A stretch of 16,839 bases of DNA from Sphingomonas sp. CCH9-E2 (lineage in GTDB: Bacteria; Pseudomonadota; Alphaproteobacteria; Sphingomonadales; Sphingomonadaceae). Location: the NCBI RefSeq assembly GCF_001557215.1, contig NZ_LSJM01000262.1, forward strand, positions 1-16,839. The letters run 5' to 3'. Shown piece after piece: positions 7,358 through 16,596 of the stretch. The position numbers and the translations under genes were made by a program. The stretch's first letter is position 1; each line of letters begins with the position of its first letter. The notes beneath the pieces are model-generated. The model saw nothing but the letters and a program-made list of their open reading frames with translations, was not told the origin of the DNA and ran no database searches.

Positions 7358-8566
7358 ATGAAGCGCCGCACCGGACAAGACCGCGAGATCACGCAACACT
7401 GGAAGCCCGCAACGCTCGCGGTGCGCGGCGGGACCGCGCGCAGCGAATGGGGGGAGACGAGCGAAGCGCTCTTCCTCACCTCGGGCTATGCCTATGACTG
7501 TGCCGGGGACGCCGCCGCGCGCTTCGCCGGCGATCAGCAGGGCATGACCTATTCGCGGCTGCAAAACCCGACGGTCGAGATGCTCGAACAGCGCATCGCC
7601 TTGCTCGAAGGGGCCGAGGCGTGCCGCGCCACCGCGTCGGGCATGGCCGCAATGACGGCGGCTTTGCTGTGCCAGCTGTCGGCGGGCGACCATCTGGTCG
7701 GCGGGCGCGCCGCCTTCGGATCGTGCCGCTGGCTCACCGACACGCTGATGCCGCGCTTCGGGATCGAGACGACGGTGGTGGACGCGCGCGATCCGCAGCA
7801 GTTCGTCGACGCGATCCGCCCGAACACCAAGGTGTTCTTCTTCGAAACGCCGGCTAACCCGACGATGGACATCGTCGACCTCAAGGCTGTGTGCGACATC
7901 GCGCGCGCACGCGGGATCACGACGGTGGTCGACAACGCCTTTGCGACGCCGGCGCTGCAGCGGCCGATGGATTTCGGCGCGGACATTGTCGCCTACAGCG
8001 CGACCAAGATGATGGACGGGCAGGGCCGTGTGCTCGCCGGCGCGATTTGCGGGACCGAGGAGTTCATCGCCAATACGCTGCTGCCCTTCCACCGCAATAC
8101 CGGCCCGACGCTCAGCGCGTTCAATGCCTGGGTGGTGCTCAAGGGGCTGGAGACGCTCGACCTGCGTATCCGCCGCCAGAGCGAGAATGCGATGAAGGTC
8201 GCCCGCTTCCTCGAAGGGCGCGTGCCGCTGGTCAACTATCCCGGCCTGCCCAGCCATCCGCAGCACAATCTGGCGATGAGCCAGATGGCGGCGGTCGGCC
8301 CGATCTTCTCGTTCGAGCTCGACGGCGGCCGCACCCAGGCGCATGGCCTGCTCGACGCGCTGGGCCTCATCGACATTTCGAACAATATCGGCGATTCCCG
8401 GTCGCTGATGACCCACCCCGCCTCCACCACCCACAGCGGCGTCGCCGAAGATCAGCGGCTGCTGATGGGCGTGCGCGAAGGGATGCTGCGGCTGAATGTC
8501 GGTCTGGAAGACCCGGACGACCTGATCGCCGATCTCGATCAGGCGCTAAGGGCCGTCGGGCTGTGA
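7358..8566 (+). CDS. metZ: O-succinylhomoserine sulfhydrylase
   Basis: This 402-residue enzyme belongs to the Cys/Met-metabolism PLP family (fold type I). It joins O-succinylhomoserine with sulfide to give homocysteine, the direct-sulfhydrylation route of methionine synthesis. Visible motifs are TYSRLQNPT at 64-72 (PLP phosphate and neighbouring-subunit contact), ASGMAAM at 93-99, FFETPANPT at 161-169, VVDNAFATP at 190-198 with the PLP-binding Asp192, and SATKMMDGQG at 214-223 with the Schiff-base Lys217. NIGDSRSLMTHPASTTH at 343-359 binds substrate carboxylates. Length and the SATK..DGQGR form favour MetZ over cystathionine synthase or lyase. The acyl group (succinyl or acetyl) is assigned by family resemblance. 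Its stop overlaps the GTG start of apaG. Confidence 0.9.
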   Translation: MKRRTGQDREITQHWKPATLAVRGGTARSEWGETSEALFLTSGYAYDCAGDAAARFAGDQQGMTYSRLQNPTVEMLEQRIALLEGAEACRATASGMAAMTAALLCQLSAGDHLVGGRAAFGSCRWLTDTLMPRFGIETTVVDARDPQQFVDAIRPNTKVFFFETPANPTMDIVDLKAVCDIARARGITTVVDNAFATPALQRPMDFGADIVAYSATKMMDGQGRVLAGAICGTEEFIANTLLPFHRNTGPTLSAFNAWVVLKGLETLDLRIRRQSENAMKVARFLEGRVPLVNYPGLPSHPQHNLAMSQMAAVGPIFSFELDGGRTQAHGLLDALGLIDISNNIGDSRSLMTHPASTTHSGVAEDQRLLMGVREGMLRLNVGLEDPDDLIADLDQALRAVGL

Positions 8567-8961
8567 AGGCGCTGTTCGGCCAGGAAGCGGTCACGCGCGA
8601 CATCACGGTGCGCGTGTCGGTCAGCTACCTGCCCGAACAATCGGAGCCGGGCCGGGGCCGCTGGTTCTGGGCCTATCATATCCGCATCGAAAACGGGTCG
8701 TACCAGCCGGTGCAGCTGCTCTCGCGCCGCTGGACGATCACCGACGGGCGCGGTGGCCAGCATATGGTCGAGGGGGAGGGCGTGGTCGGCGAACAGCCGA
8801 TGATCGCGCCGGGCGCCAGCTATGATTACGTCTCCGGCTGCCCGCTGACCACGCCGACCGGCTGGATGGAAGGCAGCTATCTGATGGTCGGCGCCGACGG
8901 GCACACGTTCGACGTCGCGATCCCCCGCTTCGCGCTGCGCGCGCCGGCGGTGGCGGAGTAA
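8563..8961 (+). CDS. apaG: ApaG domain protein
   Basis: This 132-residue protein is a complete ApaG, a small immunoglobulin-like beta-sandwich with no known enzymatic activity in bacteria; the name comes from its operon with apaH in E. coli. Strongly conserved blocks are visible: WFWAYHIRIEN at 34-44, VQLLSRRWTITDG at 50-62, VEGEGVVGEQP at 69-79 and the nearly invariant SGCPLTTPTGWMEGSY at 91-106. The start GTG 8563 overlaps the metZ stop (GTGA) and gives the normal length; AAGGG about 10 nt upstream may serve as ribosome binding site. The following LysR gene begins 3 nt after its stop. Its link with metZ here is by transcription; a metabolic link is not established. Confidence 0.93.
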   Translation: MKALFGQEAVTRDITVRVSVSYLPEQSEPGRGRWFWAYHIRIENGSYQPVQLLSRRWTITDGRGGQHMVEGEGVVGEQPMIAPGASYDYVSGCPLTTPTGWMEGSYLMVGADGHTFDVAIPRFALRAPAVAE

Positions 8962-8964
8962 GGC

Positions 8965-9759
8965 ATGAAGCGTACACATCTTCCCCTCAACGGCCTGCGC
9001 GTGCTCGACGCGGCGGCGCGGCATTTGTCCTTCACCCGCGCGGCGGACGAGCTGGCGGTGACCCCGGCGGCGGTCGGGCAACAGATCCGCGCGCTGGAGG
9101 ACACGCTGGGCGTCGTCCTGTTCCGCCGCACGACCAAGGGGCTGGAACTGACGCCGGAGGCCGAGGCGGGCCTTGCCGCGCTGCGGGCCGGTTTTCTCCA
9201 GTTCGAGGAAGCGGTGCGCGCGATGCAGGCGGGGCAATCGTCCAAGTCGCTGACCATCGCCGCGCCGCGCGACCTCACCGAAAAATGGCTGATGCCGCGC
9301 CTTGCCGAAATCGCGCGCGAAGACCCGGAGCTGCGCTTCGTGCTGATCGCCGCGGATGAAGCGATCGACTTTACCGAGGCCAATCTCGACCTCGCCATCC
9401 GCTGGGGCGAAGGCCCGGGCGAGCATGAGGGCGAGGCGCTGGAGAGCGACGGCATGGTCACCGTCGCCAAGCCTGGCGGACGCGGCGAAACCCCGATCGG
9501 CTGGCCCGGCTGCGTGGCCGAGGATGGCGCGGCGCTGGTCAAGGTCGGTGACGCCGGCCTGGCGCTCGATGCCGCCGCTGAGGGCCTCGGCCGCGCGACC
9601 GTGCCCGAATTGCTCGCCCGCGCCGACATCGCCGCCGGGCGCGTCGCGGTGGTCGGCGACCCGATTCCCTCGCGGCTCGGCTATTGGCTGGTCGCGCCGC
9701 TGCCGCAATGGCGGCAGAAGAAGGTGAAGGCGCTGGTCGAGGCGCTGGCGGAGGCGTGA
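8965..9759 (+). CDS. LysR-family transcriptional regulator (GcvA-like)
   Basis: The 264-residue protein has a classic LysR N-terminal winged helix: LNGLRVLDAAARHLSFTRAA at 8-27, then the recognition helix region VTPAAVGQQIRALED at 32-46, LFRRTTKGLELTPEA at 52-66 and a linker helix to about 90. The LPLNGLRVLDAAARH opening is like GcvA. The effector domain starts at SLTIAAP (95-101) and includes NLDLAIRWGEG at 140-150, but the protein is about 30-40 residues shorter than usual, with the loss in the effector domain between about 150 and 200. Unlike many LysR regulators it is not divergent from its likely target; it sits third in the metZ-apaG transcript, so control of that unit or a distant target are both possible. 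The ligand is unknown. Confidence 0.88.
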   Translation: MKRTHLPLNGLRVLDAAARHLSFTRAADELAVTPAAVGQQIRALEDTLGVVLFRRTTKGLELTPEAEAGLAALRAGFLQFEEAVRAMQAGQSSKSLTIAAPRDLTEKWLMPRLAEIAREDPELRFVLIAADEAIDFTEANLDLAIRWGEGPGEHEGEALESDGMVTVAKPGGRGETPIGWPGCVAEDGAALVKVGDAGLALDAAAEGLGRATVPELLARADIAAGRVAVVGDPIPSRLGYWLVAPLPQWRQKKVKALVEALAEA

Positions 9760-10301
9760 GCCCGCTCCGGCTGCGTGAGACCGTGGTTCTGGAAACCCCG
9801 CGCTTGATCCTGCGCCCGCGGCGCGTGGACGATGCCGACGCGCTGTTTCCCAGCCTCGCCGATCCAGCGTTGATGCGCTACTGGTCCGGCCCGCCGCACA
9901 GCAGCGTCGATGAAACGCGCGCCGATTTCGAACGCCACGCCGACGACTGGCGCGCCTGGGCGGTGACGGTGCGGGGCGACGATACCGCGATCGGCATGGT
10001 CGCGGCGGGCGAAAAGCGGCAGGGCAATGTCACCGAACTCGGCTATCTCTTCGCGCGCACGCACTGGGGCGGCGGTTATGCGCGCGAGGCGGTGAGTGCG
10101 GTCATCGACCGCATCTTTGCCGAGGGTCAGCGCAAGGTGTTCGCCGACACCGACCCCGACAATACCGCCTCACGCGGACTGCTCGAACGGCTGGGTTTCA
10201 AGCTCGAAGGCTATCTGCGCGCCGAATGGGAAACCCATATCGGCGTACGCGATACGACGATCTATGGCCTGCTCCATGAGGAGTGGGAAACACGACGCTG
10301 A
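9756..10301 (+). CDS. GNAT acetyltransferase, RimJ/RimL type
   Basis: This 181-residue protein matches the Acetyltransf_3 branch of the GNAT fold. ETPRLILRP at 13-21 is the usual opening, and ELGYLFARTHWGGGYAREA at 94-112 is the acetyl-CoA-binding motif A with the RTHWGGGYA turn. DPDNTASRGLLERLGF at 133-148 is the motif B region with Asn136. Members acetylate protein N-termini, ribosomal proteins or small amines; the substrate here is not predictable. The first start is GTG 9756, overlapping the lysR stop (GTGA), but GGAGG at 9750-9754 is too close to it. GTG 9783, just before the family opening, is an alternative start giving 172 residues. It is the last gene of the metZ unit and its stop lies only 3 nt from the stop of the opposing gene. 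Confidence 0.85.
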   Translation: MSPLRLRETVVLETPRLILRPRRVDDADALFPSLADPALMRYWSGPPHSSVDETRADFERHADDWRAWAVTVRGDDTAIGMVAAGEKRQGNVTELGYLFARTHWGGGYAREAVSAVIDRIFAEGQRKVFADTDPDNTASRGLLERLGFKLEGYLRAEWETHIGVRDTTIYGLLHEEWETRR

Positions 10302-10304
10302 CGT

Positions 10305-12638
10305 TCAGCGCCGCGCCCACCATCCGCGGATGAAGTCGCGCAACACAAGCAGCACAAGGGGAATGAAAAGGATCACCGCCCCCACCATGGCGATCTCGAC
10401 CCCTGCCATGATCTTCAGTCCTAAAGCAGGGTTTCCTTCCCGCATCAGCAGCACCGGTTTTGCGTTACTGGTCCGATCGTTGGACGCGTCGCCCGCTTCT
10501 TTCAACTCCACTTTGGGCAGCTCTCCGGCGGCTTTGTCGCCGATCCAGTAAACCATCTGGCCAGCCCCGAATATGCCGAGACCGCCTAGCAGCAGGTTGA
10601 TGCGCAAATCGCGCCAAGCGCTCTCCTGATCGGCCATCTGCTGCCGGCGCCGACGCAGGTCGTTGGCATGGTCCTCCAGGCTGGCAATTGCGACGGTCAG
10701 TGCCGCCTGTTTGCGGTTGGTGCCGCGTAGATCCTGCAGCTTGGCGAACACGTCGCGCTCGGTGTCATAGCGGAACGGGTTGGTGTAGCGAAACCGTTCA
10801 TAATCGTCGAACTCGGCGAGCTTTGCGCGGTTGATCAGCAACTCGGTGGGATCGCCGGCGTCGTCCAGATCGATCCCATCTCGTTCGAGCAGAGCCTGCA
10901 GGGCCTTTCGATCCATAGGCTTTCTCCCCGCCGTCATCTCCCTGATCCGCTCGATCCGCGCCATGCTGCGCTCTTCATGCGCGCGCGCGAGAAACTCGTT
11001 GTGCAGCGCCAGCAGGTGAATCAGAAACGCATAAGGGCAAGTACCGATGTAATCATTGCCGATCTCGAGACTGCGGCTGCGCGGGACATAGGTGATCATC
11101 GCGCGGTGATTGGCGTAGCGGACGAAGAAGCGCTCATCTGACTGTTCGTCGCTGTCGGGATAGATTGGGTCGATGCTGTCCAGAATCTCGGACGTGTCCT
11201 GGTTCATGAAGTCGATGATGTTCTGGTTGAACCCGGCCAGAAACAGATAGTCGAAGCAGTCCGCGCGGTGCAGCTCGAACGCGGGCACGTGGTGGCGGAT
11301 CGGGGTTTCCAGCAGCGCGAGCGTCGCGTCGCGAAGCTGAAGGCAGGTTCCATCGCGCATCGCCGCGCGCAGCCCGTCGTGATCACCGGGGCGAAGTAGC
11401 GTGGCGGGGGTGTCGCCATGTTCCGACGCGCGGGCGAACCCTCCGGCGGCGAGCAATGCGTCATACTCCCCCCGCGTTTTTGCCCAGCTCCAGAAATCTG
11501 CATCCACCCGGTCGCGAATATCAACTTCCTGCGCCTCCTTCGCTTCCACCGGTGCACCCAGATGGACGCGGCGTGGCGGCTGACCGTCGACCGGCGCAGT
11601 GAGGCCGCTGATCCGCTTCTGATAGGGTTCGTAACAGCCGTCGCGCACCATGGTCTTGCGCGCCACCGAAGCGAGCCCTGCGGCGTCGAGCGGCATCAGC
11701 CGGTCGAAGAAGCGCGGATCATGTATAAAAAACATGAAGCGCGATTTCGGTACCTTCAGCCCGGGTACCTCGATGAAGGGGACGAGGTCGATCAGGTTTT
11801 TCTCGAAGTCAGGTATCGGTTTCGACAAGGACAGTTCGTGCGCAAGACGGGGGAAAAGTGCCTTCGCGTCCCGTTCCAGCCGACTCCGCACGAATGGCCA
11901 GAAGCGCGTCTCTTTGCCGCGGGCGGCCTTGACGGTGAGCGTATCGAGCGGATCAATGCCGAGCGATCCGTCACTGAATACATCGGCATGGGAGTCGCCG
12001 CTGTTCAGAAGACTGGTCAGCAATTTCGGCTGAAGCGCATACTCTTTCGGCGCAGCCAGCTTTTGCAGCAGCGACAGAAAATAGTAGGTCGATGAGTCAT
12101 AACCCGATCGTACGATGCCATTGTCGTCGGTATATTCCGCATAATGATGGCTGAACGACAGATGATAGCTTAGCGCACCGTTGTTATGGGAGATCCAGAA
12201 GGTCCGCAGTCCGACGTGGCGCGGATCGTCCAGCGCCGGGGGATGCGCTTCGAACGTCACGCCTTCGGTCATCCAGGTCGTGCTTTTTCCGACCCTGAAG
12301 GTGAGTGGTTCGCTGCTGCGGATTTGAGACGCGGCCTCGTCAAGGTTTCTGCAGCGGCGGGCGGTGGTAGCGAGCAGAAATTCCTGGACTTCACCCTGCG
12401 TCTCGCGATCCGCGATGTCGTTGAACAGCGGATCGATCGCATTGCGCAGCGCAAGTGAGGGAAGGTGGCGCATCTGTGCGCGCCGAAAGACCCAAGGGGC
12501 CAGGTAATCGCCAGCGTTTCGACCTAGCGCCTCGGCAACCCGGCCCGGCTCGATATAGAGCGACAGCGTCCAGTAGATCGTCCCCGGAACCGCGGCCTCA
12601 TAGCTGCCGGGCTTATGCTCCCGTCCCCTCGTCGCCAT
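10305..12638 (-). CDS. Large uncharacterised protein with helical stalk and two C-terminal membrane segments (CorA-like architecture)
   Basis: I do not recognise the bulk of this 777-residue protein. Residues 1 to about 520 look soluble and mixed alpha/beta, with aromatic-rich blocks such as LSYHLSFSHHYAEYTDDNG at 156-174 and SRFMFFIHDPRFFDRL at 299-314. From about 530 it becomes helical: YIGTCPYAFLIHLLALHNEF (530-549), then a charged stretch to 678 likely to form a stalk or coiled coil. Two membrane segments follow at about 680-699 and 743-766, separated by a 40-residue charged loop and ending in basic GWWARR. This order recalls CorA-superfamily channels, but the GMN selectivity motif is absent. 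ATG 12638 is supported by GGGAGG at 12648-12653. It overlaps the upstream GNAT gene by 26 nt. Parts are near 48% GC (57 of 120 bases at 12061-12180), below the neighbours. No signal peptide is seen. Confidence 0.75.
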   Translation of the reverse strand: MATRGREHKPGSYEAAVPGTIYWTLSLYIEPGRVAEALGRNAGDYLAPWVFRRAQMRHLPSLALRNAIDPLFNDIADRETQGEVQEFLLATTARRCRNLDEAASQIRSSEPLTFRVGKSTTWMTEGVTFEAHPPALDDPRHVGLRTFWISHNNGALSYHLSFSHHYAEYTDDNGIVRSGYDSSTYYFLSLLQKLAAPKEYALQPKLLTSLLNSGDSHADVFSDGSLGIDPLDTLTVKAARGKETRFWPFVRSRLERDAKALFPRLAHELSLSKPIPDFEKNLIDLVPFIEVPGLKVPKSRFMFFIHDPRFFDRLMPLDAAGLASVARKTMVRDGCYEPYQKRISGLTAPVDGQPPRRVHLGAPVEAKEAQEVDIRDRVDADFWSWAKTRGEYDALLAAGGFARASEHGDTPATLLRPGDHDGLRAAMRDGTCLQLRDATLALLETPIRHHVPAFELHRADCFDYLFLAGFNQNIIDFMNQDTSEILDSIDPIYPDSDEQSDERFFVRYANHRAMITYVPRSRSLEIGNDYIGTCPYAFLIHLLALHNEFLARAHEERSMARIERIREMTAGRKPMDRKALQALLERDGIDLDDAGDPTELLINRAKLAEFDDYERFRYTNPFRYDTERDVFAKLQDLRGTNRKQAALTVAIASLEDHANDLRRRRQQMADQESAWRDLRINLLLGGLGIFGAGQMVYWIGDKAAGELPKVELKEAGDASNDRTSNAKPVLLMREGNPALGLKIMAGVEIAMVGAVILFIPLVLLVLRDFIRGWWARR

Positions 12639-13515
12639 GTCTGCAAGCCTCCCGTGCGAGATCGCGGAAAAAAACGAAATCTGGGCGGGGCGACGCGGCC
12701 AGCCGCGAGAGCGCAGGTGCCATTGGCAGCAGCGCCACCGGATCTGTGCGCGCGGCGAGCGCGGCCAGTTGCTGCGCTGCCGGTCCGTCGGGTGCTTCCG
12801 CTTCGCCCTTCAGTACGGAAATCCCGAAGAAACTCTGCAGATGATCCCGGAGCAGCGGCGCGGGAATGGCGTCGGCCGGATAGCCGATCGCGGCGTAGAT
12901 CAATCCGTCATCGGGACGCTGGTCGGTCGACAGCGCGGGCTGAATATAGGGGAAATCGACCACGCGCGCCCCGATCCGCGCCCAGATGGCAAGGCGATCG
13001 ACCTGATCCAGCCCCGAATGATCGCTGTCCGCCGCATACGCTTCGGCGGTCAGGCGCAGCGGGTCATTCTGCTCGATGAACAACACCGGACCCGGGCCGC
13101 CCGCATTCAGGTCCAGCACGTTAAGCGCGGTACGCGTCACATCGGCCAAAATGCGGCGCAGCAAGCCGCGCCCCCGTGCGGCGGCTTCGACATAGACATA
13201 GTTGAGCGCCACCGTTGCCGGCACAGCGGCGCCGGATCCGGTGGTGGCGGCGAGGAAGTTCGCGCCGCCCAGCAACTGGCCGTCCGCATCCTCGAACACC
13301 ATTGCCACTTCGCAATGGCGCCGGCCATAGGCGTTGCGATGCGTGCCATTGAGCGCGAGGCAGAGGACAAACCCGTCAAATTCCTCCCGCTCATCCGGCA
13401 GGATGAAGGCGCGGTCATAGCCGTCGAAAAAGCGCCGCAACACCGGCGATGCGGGGTGACTGGTCACGCTGACCCGCACCCCGTCTTCCCAGACCCATGT
13501 CAGGTCCGCGGTCAT
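12613..13515 (-). CDS. GNAT-like acyltransferase paired with the large membrane protein
   Basis: This 300-residue protein has a GNAT-like core. Strand segments EVAMVFEDADGQLLGGANFL (69-88) and TVALNYVYVEAAARGRG (101-117) lead into the acyl-CoA-type turn ARGRGLLRRIL at 113-123, and a later strand reads VLFIEQNDP at 144-152. A further region (WARIGARVVDFPYIQPAL, 178-195) resembles GNAT C-terminal substrate segments. The last 80 residues are helical and unassigned. Start ATG 13515 lies 13 nt after the parE stop with GGCGGA just before it; a longer start at 13566 would overlap parE by 38 nt and adds nothing conserved. It is probably co-transcribed with parE and translationally coupled to the large downstream gene. 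Its GC content is host-like (43 of 60 bases at 13201-13260). Substrate unknown. Confidence 0.75.
   Translation of the reverse strand: MTADLTWVWEDGVRVSVTSHPASPVLRRFFDGYDRAFILPDEREEFDGFVLCLALNGTHRNAYGRRHCEVAMVFEDADGQLLGGANFLAATTGSGAAVPATVALNYVYVEAAARGRGLLRRILADVTRTALNVLDLNAGGPGPVLFIEQNDPLRLTAEAYAADSDHSGLDQVDRLAIWARIGARVVDFPYIQPALSTDQRPDDGLIYAAIGYPADAIPAPLLRDHLQSFFGISVLKGEAEAPDGPAAQQLAALAARTDPVALLPMAPALSRLAASPRPDFVFFRDLAREACRHGDEGTGA
12648..12653 (-). promoter_or_regulatory. Ribosome binding site that fixes the start of the large membrane-protein gene
   Basis: On the minus strand GGGAGG is followed by a 9-nt spacer and then ATG at 12638. It lies inside the 3' end of the upstream GNAT-like gene, so a ribosome finishing that gene passes directly over it, which supports translational coupling and the chosen start. 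Confidence 0.7.
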
Positions 13516-13528
13516 TCCGCCGCCCGTG

Positions 13529-15656
<2,128 letters not shown>

Positions 15657-16481
15657 ATGCGTATGCGTACCCTGATGGGCGCCGGTGTGGCCGCCCTGAC
15701 CCTCGTCGCCGCCCCGGCCATGGCCCAGGACGGCGAGCCTGCTTTCGATGGCCTCTATGTCGGCGGCTCGTTCGGCTACACCGTCCAGAACAACGATGTC
15801 GGTGAGACGATCGAATTCGATGCCGGCCGCAATGGCAGCTTCGGCGACACGATCGCGACCTCGACTGGTGCCGACGCATTCTCGCCCGGCTTCTGCAACG
15901 GCGCAGCGACGTCGAGCGCGAACACCGCCTGCATCAACGACAAGGACGATATCGAATATTATGGCCGCATCGGCTTCGACAAGCAGATGGGCAGGTTCGT
16001 GCTCGGTGCAGTCGCCGAATTCGGCAAGACCGAGGCGCGCGACAGCGTCACCGCCTACAGCACGACTCCGGCCTTCTACACCATGACGCGTGAGCTCGAC
16101 TGGAACGCGGCGCTGCGCCTGCGCGCCGGTCTGGTCGCAGGTGAGAGCACCTTGTTCTACGCCACTGGCGGCGGCGCCTATGCGAAGCTCGACAACAGCT
16201 TCAGCAGCAGCAACACTGCCAACAGCTTCGCCGTCACCGGTGACGACATGGCGTGGGGCTGGCAGGCTGGTGGCGGCGTCGAGCAGAAGCTCGGCCGCAA
16301 CTTCTCGATCGGCCTCGAATATCTCTACAGCCGCTATGACGATAGCGACTCGCGGGTCCAGGTCGGCACAGGCACTGCCGGTGCGACCAACCCGTTCGTC
16401 CTCGCGGGCGGCGCGGACTTCCGCCGCAGCTCGGACTTCGACTTCCATTCGCTACGCGCGACGGCGGCGTTCCGCTTCTAA
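15657..16481 (+). CDS. Outer-membrane beta-barrel protein
   Basis: The 274-residue precursor has a clear signal peptide: MRMR, hydrophobic core 7-20, and AMA at 21-23 before QDGEP. The mature part alternates amphipathic strands starting with FDGLYVGGSFGYTV (30-43) and ending in SLRATAAFRF, with the C-terminal Phe used by the Bam machinery. GLEYLYSRYDDSD at 219-231 is typical of OmpA-like and opacity-type 8-strand barrels (OMP_b-brl). An Asn/Ser/Thr-rich segment at 66-95 with Cys80 and Cys92 is probably an outside loop that may form a disulfide. Start ATG 15657 follows GGAG by 10 nt; a second in-frame ATG at 15663 is possible. The specific role (porin, adhesin or structural) cannot be told. 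Confidence 0.88.
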   Translation: MRMRTLMGAGVAALTLVAAPAMAQDGEPAFDGLYVGGSFGYTVQNNDVGETIEFDAGRNGSFGDTIATSTGADAFSPGFCNGAATSSANTACINDKDDIEYYGRIGFDKQMGRFVLGAVAEFGKTEARDSVTAYSTTPAFYTMTRELDWNAALRLRAGLVAGESTLFYATGGGAYAKLDNSFSSSNTANSFAVTGDDMAWGWQAGGGVEQKLGRNFSIGLEYLYSRYDDSDSRVQVGTGTAGATNPFVLAGGADFRRSSDFDFHSLRATAAFRF

Positions 16482-16504
16482 AGCGGCTTCCCGAGCGGGA
16501 GTCT

Positions 16505-16540
16505 GGGGCTGGCGGAGCGATCCGCCGGCCCCTTTTCTTT
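16505..16540 (+). terminator. Rho-independent terminator of the barrel gene
   Basis: GGGGCTGGCGGA (16505-16516) pairs with TCCGCCGGCCCC (16521-16532) over 12 positions with one G-U, around the loop GCGA, and TTTTCTTT follows at 16533-16540. It begins 24 nt after the stop codon. On the minus strand the hairpin lacks a T-run, so it would terminate gcrA poorly. The rest of the space up to 16596 shows no other feature. Confidence 0.9.
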
Positions 16541-16596
16541 GTTCCGGGTCGACGCGGCCTCCCGCGACTCGCGTTAACTGCAATCGACGCGGATGG

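Noticed and set aside
7277..8434. N-terminal extension of the PMT frame to 798 residues
   Set aside because: The extension is antisense to metZ and has no membrane or domain character; PMT family similarity begins just after Met at 7276.
8539..9708. 389-codon minus-strand open frame
   Set aside because: Antisense to apaG and the LysR gene, both of which have clear conserved motifs.
16486..16500. Second hairpin TCCCG-AG-CGGGA after the barrel gene
   Set aside because: Stem of 4-5 bp with a cramped loop and no T-run; the terminator at 16505 explains the end of this gene.
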